Assembly: GCF_011801125.1 (NCBI RefSeq)
Contig: NZ_CP046171.1
Span: 7,378,001 to 7,442,000 of the forward strand
Direction of reading: 5' to 3'
DNA length: 64,000 nucleotides
Source of the DNA: Nocardia brasiliensis
GTDB lineage: Bacteria > Actinomycetota > Actinomycetes > Mycobacteriales > Mycobacteriaceae
Positions 50,033 through 63,863 of the stretch are shown piece by piece. The stretch's first letter is position 1; every line of letters begins with the position of its first letter. The notes beneath the pieces are model-generated. The model was not told where the DNA came from. It was given only the letters and a program-made list of their open reading frames with translations, and did not search any database. The position numbers and the translations under genes were made by a program.

Positions 50033-50976
50033 CAGAGCGCACCTCCCATCACCTGGTCGAAACCTTCGCCGTGGTACTGCACCGCGCCGCCGGTCATCCG
50101 CATGAACGCTTCCTCCAGCGAGGCCCGCTGCGGCGCGAGCTCGAACAGCGTGATGTCGTGCGCGCCGGCCAGCTTGCCGACCGCGTCGCTGGCCACGCCC
50201 GCGACGACGAGCGCGGGCCCGTCCTGGCCGGAGCCGTCCTCGCGCACGGTCATACCGTTGGAGGTGAGCAGGCTGCGCAGCTGGTCGAGCTGCGGGCTGC
50301 GCACGCGCACCGACTGTTCGGAAGCGCGTTCGATGAATTCCTGCGTGGTGGTGTCGGAGATCAACTGTCCGCGCCCGATCACCACGAGGTGCTCGGCGGT
50401 CTGCGCCATCTCCGAGAGCAGGTGGCTCGAGACCAGGACGGTGCGGCCCTCGGCGGCCAGGCGCTGCATGAACCGGCGGATCCACAGGATGCCCTCCGGG
50501 TCGAGGCCGTTGACCGGCTCGTCGAACAGCAGCACCTGCGGGTCGCCGAGCAGCGCGCCGGCCAGGCCGAGTCGCTGCGACATGCCAAGGGAGAAGCCGC
50601 CCGCGGTCTTGCCCGCCACCTCGGACAGGCCGACCAGCCGCAGCACCTCCTCCACCCGCGACTTCGGGATGTCGTTGGAGGCGGCCATCCACTCGAGGTG
50701 GGCGCGCGCCGAACGGTTCGGATGCACCCACTTGGCGTCGAGCAGCGCACCGACGGTGCGCAGCGGATGGTCCAGTTCCCGGTACGGCTTGCCAAGGATG
50801 TGCGCGGTCCCCGCGGTCGGCTTGTCCAGCCCCAGGATCATCCGCATCGTCGTCGACTTACCGGCACCGTTCGGGCCCAGGAACCCCGTCACCTGTCCGG
50901 GTCGAACGGTGAAGGAGAGATCCTGAACCGCGACGGTCTGCCCGTAATGCTTGGTCAGCCCTCTCAGCTCGATCAT
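50032..50976 (-). CDS. ABC exporter ATPase
   Basis: 314 residues. Walker A G-P-N-G-A-G-K-S-T, signature F-S-L-G-M-S-Q-R-L-G-L-A, Walker B L-L-F-D-E-P-V-N-G-L-D-P, H-loop V-L-V-S-S-H. The signature reads L-G-M-S-Q-R rather than S-G-G-Q, as is common in this CcmA-like subgroup. It ends with a short regulatory domain. The ATG at 50976 begins the conserved M-I-E-L-R-G-L-T-K; an in-frame ATG lies 12 nt upstream. A 24-bp palindrome lies 55 nt upstream. Confidence 0.88.
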   Translation of the reverse strand: MIELRGLTKHYGQTVAVQDLSFTVRPGQVTGFLGPNGAGKSTTMRMILGLDKPTAGTAHILGKPYRELDHPLRTVGALLDAKWVHPNRSARAHLEWMAASNDIPKSRVEEVLRLVGLSEVAGKTAGGFSLGMSQRLGLAGALLGDPQVLLFDEPVNGLDPEGILWIRRFMQRLAAEGRTVLVSSHLLSEMAQTAEHLVVIGRGQLISDTTTQEFIERASEQSVRVRSPQLDQLRSLLTSNGMTVREDGSGQDGPALVVAGVASDAVGKLAGAHDITLFELAPQRASLEEAFMRMTGGAVQYHGEGFDQVMGGAL

Positions 50977-51030
50977 GACGACCAGCATTCCCGAAAATCC
51001 GGCGGCGTGCGTCACCAGAAGGTGTCGATT

Positions 51031-51054
51031 TCGATCATCCTCGAGGATGATCGA
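51031..51054. promoter_or_regulatory. 24-bp perfect palindrome between thiG and the ABC exporter
   Basis: Half-site TCGATCATCCTC followed by its exact reverse complement, centred on CTCGAG. It lies 55 nt before the ATPase start and 83 nt after thiG, both on the minus strand. It is either the operator of the ABC operon (a GntR/PadR/MarR-like size) or the thi operon terminator. A loopless hairpin is less favoured. Confidence 0.6.
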
Positions 51055-51136
51055 GACCCTGACGAGGTGATACCCGCACCCCGAGGAACCCCCGAAGATC
51101 GACTACGCGGGGTCGTCCTCGCGGGATAGGCCCTGG

Positions 51137-52108
<972 letters not shown>

Positions 52109-52112
<4 letters not shown>

Positions 52113-53203
52113 CGAACTCCTCCTGCGGATGACAAGGACGGCGGGTGAGCCGTCGAAAAGCGTTGCGGGTCGGCGTGTTCCGCCTCGGGCAACGAGGTTC
52201 CGGCAAGCTGGGCGAGTACCGCGTCCACGCTGAGCGGCATGGTCAGCATGCCGTTGCGGCCGTGGCCCGCGGCCGCGACGATCCGGTCGGTCAGCCTGCC
52301 GAGCAGCGGCAGGTTGTCCGGGGTGCCGGGACGCGCGCCCGCGTTGGCCTCGGCCAGCTCGTATTCGCCGATGCTCGGGAAGATCGCCTCGGCATCGGCG
52401 ATCAGGTCCCTGACCCCGGCGACGGTCACCGCGGTGTCGAAGCCCGCCTCGTACTGGGTCGCGCCGACCACGATGCCGTCGGCACGCGGGACCAGATACA
52501 GCGCGCGGCCGTGCACCCTGGCCCGGATCACCCGCCGCGGCGCGGGCGCGACACCGGGCCGCTGCCGCAGCCGCAGGATCTCGCCCTTGACCGGACGGAC
52601 CGGCAGCTCGGGCCACAACCGGGCCGACGCGGCGCCCGCGGCGAGCACGATCTGATCATGATCGAGGGCGTCGAGCGACTCGACCGCCTCGGCGCGGATG
52701 CGCACCCCGGCCGTCTCGGCCGCGCGGCGCAAACCGGCCACCAGGCGCCGGTTGTCGATCGCAGGCTCGGCGGGCGCGTGCAGGCCCGCGCGCACCGTGC
52801 GCGCCAGGGACGGCTCCAGCTCGCGCACGCCCGCGCGGTCGAGCAGCCGCAGATCGTGGCCGCGGCCACCGACCCACTCGGCGACCGTGCGCAGATCGGC
52901 GACATCGGCGACATCGAGCGCGACGGTCAGGGTCGCGTCGGCCACCAGCACATCGACACCGGTGGCAGCCTCCAGCCGGGCGGCGAACTCGGGCCAGCGG
53001 GCCAGCGCCGCCGCGCCGAAATCGAGGACCCGATCCTCCCCCGGCCATCCCTCCGACAGCGGGGCGAGCATGCCGCCCGCCACCCAGGAGGCCCCGGAGC
53101 CGACGGCGGGATCGAAGAGGGTGACCGACCACCCCGTCTCGGCGGCCCGCCAGGCCACACCGAGCCCGATGACGCCGCCACCGACGACGGCCAGCGTCCG
53201 CAT
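52109..53203 (-). CDS. thiO: Glycine oxidase ThiO
   Basis: 364 residues of the FAD-dependent D-amino-acid oxidase family. Rossmann start [15 protein letters not shown]; further [12 protein letters not shown] and a C-terminal G-H-G-R-N-G-M-L-T. It oxidises glycine to the imine used by ThiG. The ATG at 53203 follows AGGTGGA. First gene of the minus-strand thiO-thiS-thiG operon and divergent from thiE. No TPP aptamer was seen in the gap, unlike thiC. Confidence 0.92.
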
Positions 53204-53372
53204 CCGTTCCACCTGCCTTTGTATCTGGTCGGCGACGTTCCGCGTGCCGTCCTGGTCGCCCGTGCGCGAGCCCGGGTCGGCCGCCGTTTCCGGCCACCGT
53301 GCGACCGGCCGACGGGCCGGGCGCTCGTGCCGCCGTTCGCTTCCCCACGGTAGCGCGGCTACGGTCGAAGGC

Positions 53373-54071
53373 GTGCAACCGTCCCACCCCAATCGACCCG
53401 CATCACCCAGGGAGCGCTTGGCCACCGCTCGGCTCTATCTCTGCACCGACGCCCGCCGAGAAAAGGGCGACCTGGCCAAGTTCGCCGAAGCCGCGCTCGC
53501 GGGTGGGGTCGACATCATCCAGCTCCGCGACAAGGGTTCGCCCGGCGAGGCGAAGTTCGGCCCGCTCGAGGCGCGCGCCGAACTCGGTGCGCTCGCCGAA
53601 CTCAAGGCCGCGGCCCGCAGGCACGGCGCACTGGTCGCGGTGAACGATCGCGCCGACATCGCGCTGGCCGCGGGCGCCGACATCCTGCACCTCGGGCAGG
53701 GTGACCTGCCGCCCTGGTACGCCCGCCGCATCCTGGGCCAGGACGTGGTGATCGGCCGCTCAACGCACAACCGCGCGCAGGCCGGTCTCGCCGCGATCGA
53801 CGAGCACATCGACTACTTCTGCACCGGCCCGGTGTACGCCACCCCGACCAAGCCCGGCCGCCAGGCCGCAGGCCTGGACCTGGTGCGTTCCACCGCCGAC
53901 GCGCACCCGACCCGGCCGTGGTTCGCGATCGGCGGCATCGACGCGCACCGCCTGCCCGAGGTGCTCGACGCGGGCGCGACCAGGATCGTGGTGGTCCGCG
54001 CGATCACCGACGCCGACGATCCGCAATCGGCGGCACACGCACTGAAGACCGCGCTGCTCGCCAACGCCTGA
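53373..54071 (+). CDS. thiE: Thiamine-phosphate synthase
   Basis: 232 residues. It joins HMP-PP and thiazole phosphate. TIM barrel marks: [41 protein letters not shown]. The GTG at 53373 is preceded by TACGGT 8-13 nt upstream, a -10-like element, so the mRNA may be leaderless. Upstream open frame is antisense to thiO and is ignored. Confidence 0.94.
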   Translation: MQPSHPNRPASPRERLATARLYLCTDARREKGDLAKFAEAALAGGVDIIQLRDKGSPGEAKFGPLEARAELGALAELKAAARRHGALVAVNDRADIALAAGADILHLGQGDLPPWYARRILGQDVVIGRSTHNRAQAGLAAIDEHIDYFCTGPVYATPTKPGRQAAGLDLVRSTADAHPTRPWFAIGGIDAHRLPEVLDAGATRIVVVRAITDADDPQSAAHALKTALLANA

Positions 54072-54117
54072 CCGCTCGAACAGCTTGTGCAGGTGGCAGT
54101 CCCGACGCTCGGCACCC

Positions 54118-54783
54118 TCAGGAGAGCACTTGGCCTCTGGTGAGCGAGAGCACGGTGCCCGACGCCGCGTCGCCGGTGGCGGTGTCGCTGATCCGTGCGT
54201 AGCCACCGGGGCCGTCCGGATCGGTGTGCAGCCAGAAGAAGCCGCGGGCGGCCAGGTCGACAGTGCGCGGCAGCGCCGCCGCGACGGCACCGTCGGCTTC
54301 GTGTTCGTCGAGGCAGACCCGGGCGGGCGCGGCGCGCAGGCCCGGCCATGCGGCGGCGAAGCCGGGGTGCAGCAGCCGCGCGTCGACCTCGGCCTCCGGC
54401 ACCCAGGCCAGTTCGGCGCTTTCCCGGTTGCGGCTGGTCGGCAGGGTCGAACCGGCGTCGGCGATCACCGTCGTATAGGTCCAGCCGCTCTGCGCGGAGG
54501 CGGTCACCCGCGCGCCGCGCACGCGCACCTCGGCCGGATCGATGCCCGCTTCCTCCCACGCCTCGCGCACCGCGGCGTGCACCGGGGTCTCGTGGCTGTC
54601 CCTGGCACCGCCGGGCAGGGCCCAGGTACCGCCCTGATGGCTCCACGCCGCCCGGTGCTGCATCAACACCGCGGCACCGCCGTCGGTGAGCGGCGCGCGC
54701 AGCAGCAGACCCGCGGCACCGAAGCGGCCCCAATGTTTCAATCCGTCGGGGCCCCGCGACCACCCGTCACCGTCACCACGCAT
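54118..54783 (-). CDS. mutT3: NUDIX hydrolase (MutT3-like)
   Basis: 221 residues. Full Nudix box G-G-A-R-D-S-H-E-T-P-V-H-A-A-V-R-E-A-W-E-E-A-G-I (GX5EX7REUXEEXGU), here split by commas only in description. The family sanitises oxidised nucleotides or related pyrophosphates. Its position between thiE and the glnX operon matches mycobacterial mutT3. The C-terminal half has H-E-A-D-G-A-V and ends near an R-G-F-F-W-L-H segment. Substrate not determinable. Confidence 0.85.
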   Translation of the reverse strand: MRGDGDGWSRGPDGLKHWGRFGAAGLLLRAPLTDGGAAVLMQHRAAWSHQGGTWALPGGARDSHETPVHAAVREAWEEAGIDPAEVRVRGARVTASAQSGWTYTTVIADAGSTLPTSRNRESAELAWVPEAEVDARLLHPGFAAAWPGLRAAPARVCLDEHEADGAVAAALPRTVDLAARGFFWLHTDPDGPGGYARISDTATGDAASGTVLSLTRGQVLS

Positions 54784-54964
54784 CTCGTACCCATCTTCAT
54801 CCAGCCGTCGCCGGACCTACCGCTGACTGCCAACCAGGGGTATTTCACACGCCACGGCGCCACTACGACCACAATAAACTCCGCACCAGCACACGCGGAG
54901 CGATCGATCGGCCGGTCCGACCGTCGAGAAATCCGCGAATACGGCCCAGACTGAGGAGGTGGAC

Positions 54965-56353
54965 ATGGCTCGAACCGGGCAGACAGCGACAGCACTACGA
55001 CCGTCGTCGATCGCCGAGCCGGCCGCTGCGAACAGTCCGGCGGCACTGCGGGTCGCGCTCGTGCGCGAGCAGTTCGATCCCGCCCGGCTCCGGCTGTTCG
55101 CCCGCTCCTCCCCCGGCCGTTTGATCGCGATCGGGCTGCTGCTCATCGGGTTGTGCGTGGCCGCGGGCTGGGTGACCGGCGCGACCGTCGGCGACCGGCA
55201 GCAGGCGCTCACCGTGCTGCTCAACGACACCGAGCCGGATTCCTACTCCGCGCACCGGCTCTACACCTCGCTGTCCATCGCCGACGCGGCCGCGAGCACC
55301 GCGTTCATCGCGGGCGGGCTGGAGCCGCAGGCGGTGCGCGATCGCTACACCCAGGCCATCGGCGAGGCGGCCGCGGAGCTGGTGGCGCAGACCGGACATC
55401 CCCGCGGCGCCGGGTCCGCGGTGACCGACACGACCGACACGAACCTGCGGATCGGAATTGCTACCCGATTGCCGGTCTATACCGGGATCGTCGAGACCGC
55501 GCGGACCAACAACCGCAGCGGGTATCCGGTCGGCGGCGCGTACTTGAGCGAAGCGTCCAACCAGATGCAGACCGATGTACTGCCGATGGCCGAGGAACTG
55601 CAGAACCGGCGTTCGGCGGCGGTGACCGAGGCACAGCGCAATCACGTCCGGCCGCCGTGGACCGCGATCGTGCTGCTGGTCCTCGCGCTGGCGGCGCTGG
55701 TGTGGGCGCAGATCGATCTCGCCAAGCGCTGGCGCCGCGTGCTCAATCCCGGCCTGCTGTTCGCCTCGGCCGCGGTGGTCATCCTGCTGGTGTGGACGGT
55801 GGTCGCGGGCGCCATCTCGGCCACCTCGATGATCCGGGCCCGTGACGACGGCGCGGTGCCCGCCTCCCGGCTCACCGAGAGCCGAATCCTGGCCCAGCAG
55901 GCCCGTTCCGCGGAAACGCTCAAGCTCGCCCGCCGCGACGCCACCGGCGATTACGATCGCACCTTCGACACGAACATCGCCCGCCTGGCCGACCTGCTCG
56001 GCGGGTACCCGAGCACCGCGCCCGCCGCCGACGAGGTGCGCAATGCCGTACCGGCACTGTCGCGTTGGCGGGTGGCGCACCAGCGGATGAACGACACCCT
56101 GGCGCGTGGCGACTTCAACGGCGCGGCGACGGTGGCGACCGGCCCCAGCGCCTCCGATGCCGCGGTCCAGGTCGAGGCGCTGGACAGCGCGCTGGAGAAG
56201 GGCATCGACAAGACGCGTAACACGTTACGGGACAACATATCCCGCGCCGCCTGGGTGCTCGACTTCATGGGCCCCGGCGCGTTGCTGCTCGGCATCCTCG
56301 CCGCGGGGTGTGTCGGAATCGGCCTCTGGCCTCGATTACGGGAGTACCGATGA
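54965..56353 (+). CDS. glnX: Membrane sensor-transducer GlnX (PknG pathway)
   Basis: 462 residues, similar to Rv0412c. A cytoplasmic N-terminus is followed by a helix (about 54-74), a long external helical region, a helix pair in the middle (about 230-290), a second external region, and a final helix before the C-terminus. This doubled layout recalls chemoreceptor-like sensor modules. In mycobacteria GlnH binds amino acids outside and GlnX passes the signal to PknG. AGGAGG lies 5 nt before the ATG at 54965. It overlaps glnH by ATGA. Confidence 0.88.
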   Translation: MARTGQTATALRPSSIAEPAAANSPAALRVALVREQFDPARLRLFARSSPGRLIAIGLLLIGLCVAAGWVTGATVGDRQQALTVLLNDTEPDSYSAHRLYTSLSIADAAASTAFIAGGLEPQAVRDRYTQAIGEAAAELVAQTGHPRGAGSAVTDTTDTNLRIGIATRLPVYTGIVETARTNNRSGYPVGGAYLSEASNQMQTDVLPMAEELQNRRSAAVTEAQRNHVRPPWTAIVLLVLALAALVWAQIDLAKRWRRVLNPGLLFASAAVVILLVWTVVAGAISATSMIRARDDGAVPASRLTESRILAQQARSAETLKLARRDATGDYDRTFDTNIARLADLLGGYPSTAPAADEVRNAVPALSRWRVAHQRMNDTLARGDFNGAATVATGPSASDAAVQVEALDSALEKGIDKTRNTLRDNISRAAWVLDFMGPGALLLGILAAGCVGIGLWPRLREYR

Positions 56354-57330
56354 GCCCCGGGCGCGGTCTGCTCGCCGCCACACTGGCCACGGTCGCGTTG
56401 CTCGCCGGCTGTAGCGGCCACACCGCCGCACCGCTGCCGACCAACACGACCAAGTACACCGAGCCGCCGTTTCCGGCCAAAGCCATTCCCGTGCTGACGG
56501 ATTCGCCGTTCTCGTCGGACAAGCCGCCGCAATGCGGCGACCCGACGCTGAGTCTGCGGCCCACCGGCGACCAGGCGGGGGCGCGCGGCCCGAGCATCGA
56601 CGCGATCCGGGCGCGCGGGCGCCTGCTCGTCGGCTTGGACGCGGGCAGCAACCTTTTCAGCTTCCGCGATCCGATCACCGGCTCCATCGTCGGCTTCGAC
56701 TCCGATATCGCCCGCGAGGTCGCCCGCGACCTGCTCGGCAGCCCGGATCTGGTCGAGTATCGGATGCTCGGCTCCGCCGACCGGGAAAACGCCCTGCAGA
56801 GCCACGATGTGGACATCGTCGCGAAAACCATGACGATCACCTGCGAGCGACGGCAGAAGGTCACCTTCTCCACCGTCTATCTGCACTCCTACCAGCGGGT
56901 GCTGGCGCTGAAGAACTCCGGGATCAACGGCATCGGCGATCTGGCGGGCAAGCGGGTGTGCGTGGTGCGCGGCACCACCTCGCTGGACCGCATCCGCGTG
57001 CAGCAGCCCGCCGCCACCATTCTCACGGTGCCGAATTGGGCGGACTGTCTGGTCGTGCTGCAGCAGGGCCAGGTCGACGCGGTGACCACCGACGACTCCA
57101 TCCTCGCCGGGCTGGCCGCACAGGACCCCTACACCCAGGTGGTCGGGGACAAGATCAGCGTGGAGCCCTACGGCATCGGCATCCCCAAGGGGGACGACGA
57201 TCTGGTGCGTTTCGTGAACGGCACGCTGGAACGTATTCGCAACGACGGCACCTGGGATCGCTTCTACCGGCAGTGGTTGTCGGTCCTCGGCCCGTCGCCC
57301 GGTCCGCCCACACCGAGCTACCTGGACTGA
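56350..57330 (+). CDS. glnH: GlnH-type amino-acid-binding lipoprotein
   Basis: 326 residues with the lipobox L-L-A-G-C near residue 21, so it is anchored outside. The body is a family 3 solute-binding fold: R-L-L-V-G-L-D-A-G-S-N-L-F-S-F-R, V-G-F-D-S-D-I-A-R-E-V-A, R-V-C-V-V-R-G-T-T-S. Mycobacterial GlnH binds Asp/Glu/Asn and signals through GlnX to PknG. The ATG at 56350 overlaps glnX. No permease or ATPase of a glutamine transporter is nearby, which supports sensing over transport. Confidence 0.92.
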   Translation: MSPGRGLLAATLATVALLAGCSGHTAAPLPTNTTKYTEPPFPAKAIPVLTDSPFSSDKPPQCGDPTLSLRPTGDQAGARGPSIDAIRARGRLLVGLDAGSNLFSFRDPITGSIVGFDSDIAREVARDLLGSPDLVEYRMLGSADRENALQSHDVDIVAKTMTITCERRQKVTFSTVYLHSYQRVLALKNSGINGIGDLAGKRVCVVRGTTSLDRIRVQQPAATILTVPNWADCLVVLQQGQVDAVTTDDSILAGLAAQDPYTQVVGDKISVEPYGIGIPKGDDDLVRFVNGTLERIRNDGTWDRFYRQWLSVLGPSPGPPTPSYLD

Positions 57331-59760
<2,430 letters not shown>

Positions 59761-59784
59761 GCGGTACCGGACTGCTCTGCGCGC

Positions 59785-60993
59785 CTAGTGTTCGGCGGCG
59801 ACCCGGTGCGCCGCGCGGGCGATCGCGAGTTCTTCGTTCGTCGGGACCACGAGCACCGCGACCGCGGCGTCCGGCGGTGAAATACGCCGGGCGGTCCGCT
59901 CTTTCGCGGTATTCGCGGCCGGATCTACCTCGATGCCGAAGCCGGACAGACCCGCCAGGGTGTCGGCGCGCACCTGCGGGCTGTTCTCGCCGACCCCCGC
60001 GGTGAAGGTGATCGCGTCCACGCCGCCCAGATCCACCAGGTAGGCGCCGAGGTAGCGCCGGAGCCGGTGGATGTAGACGTCGTAGGCCAGGCGTGCCGCG
60101 CCGTCACCGTTGTCGATGAGGCGCCGCAGCTCGCGGAAGTCGTTGACACCCGACAGACCCTTGATGCCGGAATCCCGGTTGAGCAGGGCGTCTATCTGGT
60201 CGATGTCCATCCGCGCCGAGCGCACCAGGTGCGCGATGATGCCGGGATCGAGGTCGCCGGACCTGGTCCCCATCACCAGCCCCTCCAGCGGAGTGAGTCC
60301 CATCGTGGTGTCGACCGGACGGCCACCGCGGATCGCCGACGCCGAGGCGCCGTTGCCGAGATGGAAGACGATCTGGTTCAGCTCCGCCGGATCACGGCCG
60401 AGCAGCTCGGCGACCTGACCGGACACGTACTCGTGCGAGGTGCCGTGGAAGCCGTACTTGCGGATGCCGTGCGCGGCAGCGACTTTCGCATCGATCGCGT
60501 AGGTCTTCGCGGCGTCGGGCAGCCCGTGGAAGAACGCGGTGTCGAACACCGCGACCTGCGGCACGCCGGGCAGCAGGGTCCGCGCGCTCTCGATACCGGC
60601 GACGTTGGCCGGGTTGTGCAGCGGGGCAAGCGAAGACAGCTTCGAGATCGCCGCGACCACCGCGTCGTCGATCAGCGTCGGCCGATAGAACACCTCGCCA
60701 CCGTGCACCACCCGGTGCCCGACCGCGCGCACCCCGGCCTCGGCCAGGTCGTGCCCGGTCTCGGCGAACATGTCGAAGACCAGCCGCAGCCCGGCGGTGT
60801 GATCGGCGATGGGGCCGCGGTGGTCGGTGGTCGCGCCGTCGACGTGATGCTCGATCCCGCCGTCGTCCTCGCCGATCCGCTCGACCATGCCGGCGGCGCG
60901 CACCGCGCTCGACTCCGGGTCCAGCAGTTGGTATTTGATGGACGAGGAGCCGGAATTGATCACCAGCACCGAGTCGTCGGCAGCCGTACTCAT
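59785..60993 (-). CDS. ackA: Acetate kinase
   Basis: 402 residues. Marks: [42 protein letters not shown]. It interconverts acetyl phosphate and acetate with ATP. The ATG at 60993 follows GGTGGAG. It lies 102 nt behind pta on the same strand, the usual pta-ackA order, and is convergent to pknG by 24 nt. Confidence 0.95.
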   Translation of the reverse strand: MSTAADDSVLVINSGSSSIKYQLLDPESSAVRAAGMVERIGEDDGGIEHHVDGATTDHRGPIADHTAGLRLVFDMFAETGHDLAEAGVRAVGHRVVHGGEVFYRPTLIDDAVVAAISKLSSLAPLHNPANVAGIESARTLLPGVPQVAVFDTAFFHGLPDAAKTYAIDAKVAAAHGIRKYGFHGTSHEYVSGQVAELLGRDPAELNQIVFHLGNGASASAIRGGRPVDTTMGLTPLEGLVMGTRSGDLDPGIIAHLVRSARMDIDQIDALLNRDSGIKGLSGVNDFRELRRLIDNGDGAARLAYDVYIHRLRRYLGAYLVDLGGVDAITFTAGVGENSPQVRADTLAGLSGFGIEVDPAANTAKERTARRISPPDAAVAVLVVPTNEELAIARAAHRVAAEH

Positions 60994-61095
60994 GACTCCA
61001 CCTCTGTTCCTCGGGCGCTCCGTACACTCCCGGCAACCACCGGCGTCGGGCCGCTGTTCCGCGTCGGGCGCCCGCTGTGGCCGAGCAGACACATC

Positions 61096-63168
61096 TCAGT
61101 CCCCTTGCGCCTGAATCGCGGTGATCGCCACCGTGTTGACGATGTCGGCGACCAGCGCGCCGCGGGACAGGTCGTTGACCGGCTTGCGCAGCCCCTGCAA
61201 CACCGGGCCGATCGCGATGGCGCCCGCGCTGCGCTGCACCGCCTTGTAGGTGTTGTTACCGGTATTGAGGTCGGGAAACACGAACACCGTCGCGCGCCCG
61301 GCCACCTCGGAGTCCGGCAGCTTGGTGGTGGCGACGGTCGGCTCGATCGCCGCGTCGTACTGGATCGGACCCTCCACCGGCAGCCGCGGCGCGCGCTCGC
61401 GGACCAGCTTGGTGGCCACCCGCACCTTGTCCACGTCGGCGCCGCTGCCGGATTCGCCGGTCGAGTAGGACAGCATGGCGATGCGCGGCTCGATGCCGAA
61501 GCGGGCCGCCGTGCCCGCCGAGGAGATCGCGATATCGGCCAGCTGCTCCGACGACGGGTCGGGCACCACGGCGCAGTCACCGTAGGCGAGCACCCGGTCG
61601 GCCAGGCACATCAGGAACACGCTGGACACCGTGGACACGCCGGGCACGGTCTTGATGATCTCGAACGACGGCCGGATGGTGTGCGCGGTGGTGTGCGCGG
61701 CACCGGAGACCATGCCGTCGGCGATCCCCTTGTGGACCATCATGGTGCCGAAATACGAGATGTCGGACATGGTTTCGCGGGCCCGCTCGACCGTCATGCC
61801 CTTGTGCTTGCGCAGTTCGGCGTATTCCTTGGCGAACTCGTCCAGGTGCCCGGAGGTGCGCGGGTCGAGCACCTGCGCCGCCGAGATGTCCACGCCCAGT
61901 TCGGCGGCGCGCGCCCGGACGGACTGCTCGTCACCGAGGATGACCAGATCGGCGATCTTGCGCTGCAGCACCCGGCCCGCGGCGCGCAGGATGCGGTCGT
62001 CGTCGCCCTCGGGCAGCACGATCCGCTTGCGATCGCTCCTGGCCCGCTCGATGAGCTGGTATTCGAACATCTGCGGGGTCACCACGCTGGTGAGCGGAAC
62101 CTCGATGCGCCGCAACAACTCCGCGGCGTCAACGTGCTCCTCCATCAGCGCGAGCGCGGTATCCACCTTGCGCGGGCTACCCGCCGACATCCGCCCGCGA
62201 GTGCGGTAGGCCGCGCTGGCTGTGTCGTAGGTGCCGAGTTCGGTGGTGAGGATCGGCAGCTTCGGCTTCAGGCCGGTCATCAGCCGGGCGACGGCGGGGT
62301 GGGGCAGCATGCCGCCGTTCATGATGATGCCCGACAGCGACGGAAAGCCTTCTGCCTCATGTGCGTTCACGACGCTGAGTAGCACGTCGGAACGATCGCC
62401 CGGCGCGATCACCACGACGCCGTCGGTGAGCCGCTCCAGAATATGTTCGGCGGTCATGCCGCCGACCATGATCTTCAATGCCTCGCGTTGCAGCAATTCC
62501 TGATCGCCGCTGTACATTTCGCCGTCGATCGCGCTACACAGCTCGGCCATGGTCGGCGCGATCAGCAGCGGCACCTCGGGCAGCGACCACGAGGGCACCG
62601 CGAAACCGCCCAGCGCGGAACACACCTGGTCGAGTTCTTCCGGATCACACCGGTTGGCCACGATCGCGACCAGCTGCGCGTGCTCGAGCGAGAGTTCGTT
62701 GGCGCACAGCTCGGCCAGGTGCTTCACCTCGGCGGGCGTGCGGCCCGCGCCGCGCACCACGAGCAGCATGCCCGCGCCGAGGTTCACCGCGATCCTGGCG
62801 TTGAAGCGCAGCTCGCTCGGGCTGGCCACGTCGGTGTAGTCACTGCCGACCACCACCACCGCGTCACAGACCTTGGCCACCTCGTGGAAGCGCATCACGA
62901 TCTCGCTGATCGCGGCGTCCGGATCGGCGTGCACCTGCTCGTAGGTCACCCCGATCGCCTGCGCGTAGTCGATATCGGCGGTGCTGTGCTCGAGCAGCAG
63001 CTCCAGGATGTAGTCCGGTTCGGTGGTCGAGCGGGTGATCGGCCGGAACACCCCGACCCGCGCGGTGGTCGCGCACAGCATCTGCAGCACGCCGAGGGCC
63101 ACCGTCGATTTCCCGGTGTCGCCCTCCGGCGAGGCGATGTACACGGTGGATGGAGCGTGATCGGCCAT
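61096..63168 (-). CDS. pta: Phosphate acetyltransferase, long form
   Basis: 690 residues: N-terminal BioD-like P-loop domain (Y-I-A-S-P-E-G-D-T-G-K-S-T), a middle DRTGG domain, and the C-terminal PTA catalytic domain (about 370-690) with P-E-G-D-D-D-R-I and T-A-H-T-I-R-P and the closing D-I-V-N-T-V-A-I-T-A. It converts acetyl-CoA and phosphate to acetyl phosphate. The ATG at 63168 begins the conserved M-A-D-H-A-P-S-T. With ackA it is the right end of the conserved block. Confidence 0.95.
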   Translation of the reverse strand: MADHAPSTVYIASPEGDTGKSTVALGVLQMLCATTARVGVFRPITRSTTEPDYILELLLEHSTADIDYAQAIGVTYEQVHADPDAAISEIVMRFHEVAKVCDAVVVVGSDYTDVASPSELRFNARIAVNLGAGMLLVVRGAGRTPAEVKHLAELCANELSLEHAQLVAIVANRCDPEELDQVCSALGGFAVPSWSLPEVPLLIAPTMAELCSAIDGEMYSGDQELLQREALKIMVGGMTAEHILERLTDGVVVIAPGDRSDVLLSVVNAHEAEGFPSLSGIIMNGGMLPHPAVARLMTGLKPKLPILTTELGTYDTASAAYRTRGRMSAGSPRKVDTALALMEEHVDAAELLRRIEVPLTSVVTPQMFEYQLIERARSDRKRIVLPEGDDDRILRAAGRVLQRKIADLVILGDEQSVRARAAELGVDISAAQVLDPRTSGHLDEFAKEYAELRKHKGMTVERARETMSDISYFGTMMVHKGIADGMVSGAAHTTAHTIRPSFEIIKTVPGVSTVSSVFLMCLADRVLAYGDCAVVPDPSSEQLADIAISSAGTAARFGIEPRIAMLSYSTGESGSGADVDKVRVATKLVRERAPRLPVEGPIQYDAAIEPTVATTKLPDSEVAGRATVFVFPDLNTGNNTYKAVQRSAGAIAIGPVLQGLRKPVNDLSRGALVADIVNTVAITAIQAQGD

Positions 63169-63317
63169 GCCCGAGAGCTTAGTGAACCACCGGCTATCCG
63201 GGCTGCGGCACGAGACCGTCGTCACGAATCCGGCGAAACCCGACAGCTACGCGTTGCGCTGCCCGTCCGGTCTCGCGCGAGGGCGCGCCAGGTGACGGCG
63301 GCCGCTATAGTCCGGGC

Positions 63318-63824
63318 ATGGTCGATCAGTTTCCGCGCCGGGAGTGGGGTTCACGCGAGAGCGGACTGTCCCGCGTAGCAAACAAATTCGCCGCGACCAA
63401 GCCCGGATCCTGGTGCATCCGCAAACTCACCCCGCTCGACCGCGCCGTGCTCGAGCGCACCGACGCGAAGTACACCGTGCTCGGCCCGATCGGCGCGCCG
63501 CTGATCCTGCTGACCACGATCGGCCGCAAGTCGGGTCAACCGCGCACCCAGCCGCTGCTGCACGTGCACGACGGTGAGGTGCTGTACGTGATCGGCAGCA
63601 ACTTCGGCCAGGCCAACCACCCCGCCTGGACCGCCAACCTGCTGGCCACTCCCACCGCGACCGTCGCCATCGCGGGCGAGCGCATCCCGGTCACCGCCAC
63701 CCTCGTCGATCCGGCGGACAAGGACGCCGTCTTCCGCCGCTTCGTCGACATCACGGGCGCCTACGCCGCCTACCGCGATCGCACCACCCGCGACCTGCGC
63801 ATCTTCGCCCTCCGCCGGGCGTGA
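63318..63824 (+). CDS. Ddn-like deazaflavin (F420)-dependent nitroreductase-family protein
   Basis: 168 residues. L-L-T-T-I-G-R-K-S-G-Q-P-R-T-Q-P-L-L and Y-V-I-G-S-N-F-G-Q-A-N-H-P-A-W-T-A-N-L-L are the F420-binding signature of the Ddn/split-beta-barrel family. It probably uses reduced F420 for reduction of a quinone or other acceptor. In M. tuberculosis the neighbouring gene to pta is fgd1, also an F420 enzyme; here a Ddn-type protein takes a similar position. Confidence 0.83.
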   Translation: MVDQFPRREWGSRESGLSRVANKFAATKPGSWCIRKLTPLDRAVLERTDAKYTVLGPIGAPLILLTTIGRKSGQPRTQPLLHVHDGEVLYVIGSNFGQANHPAWTANLLATPTATVAIAGERIPVTATLVDPADKDAVFRRFVDITGAYAAYRDRTTRDLRIFALRRA

Positions 63825-63863
63825 ACCGCGGCGGTTCCTGACGTTTCGCCCGATGCGGCGCCG

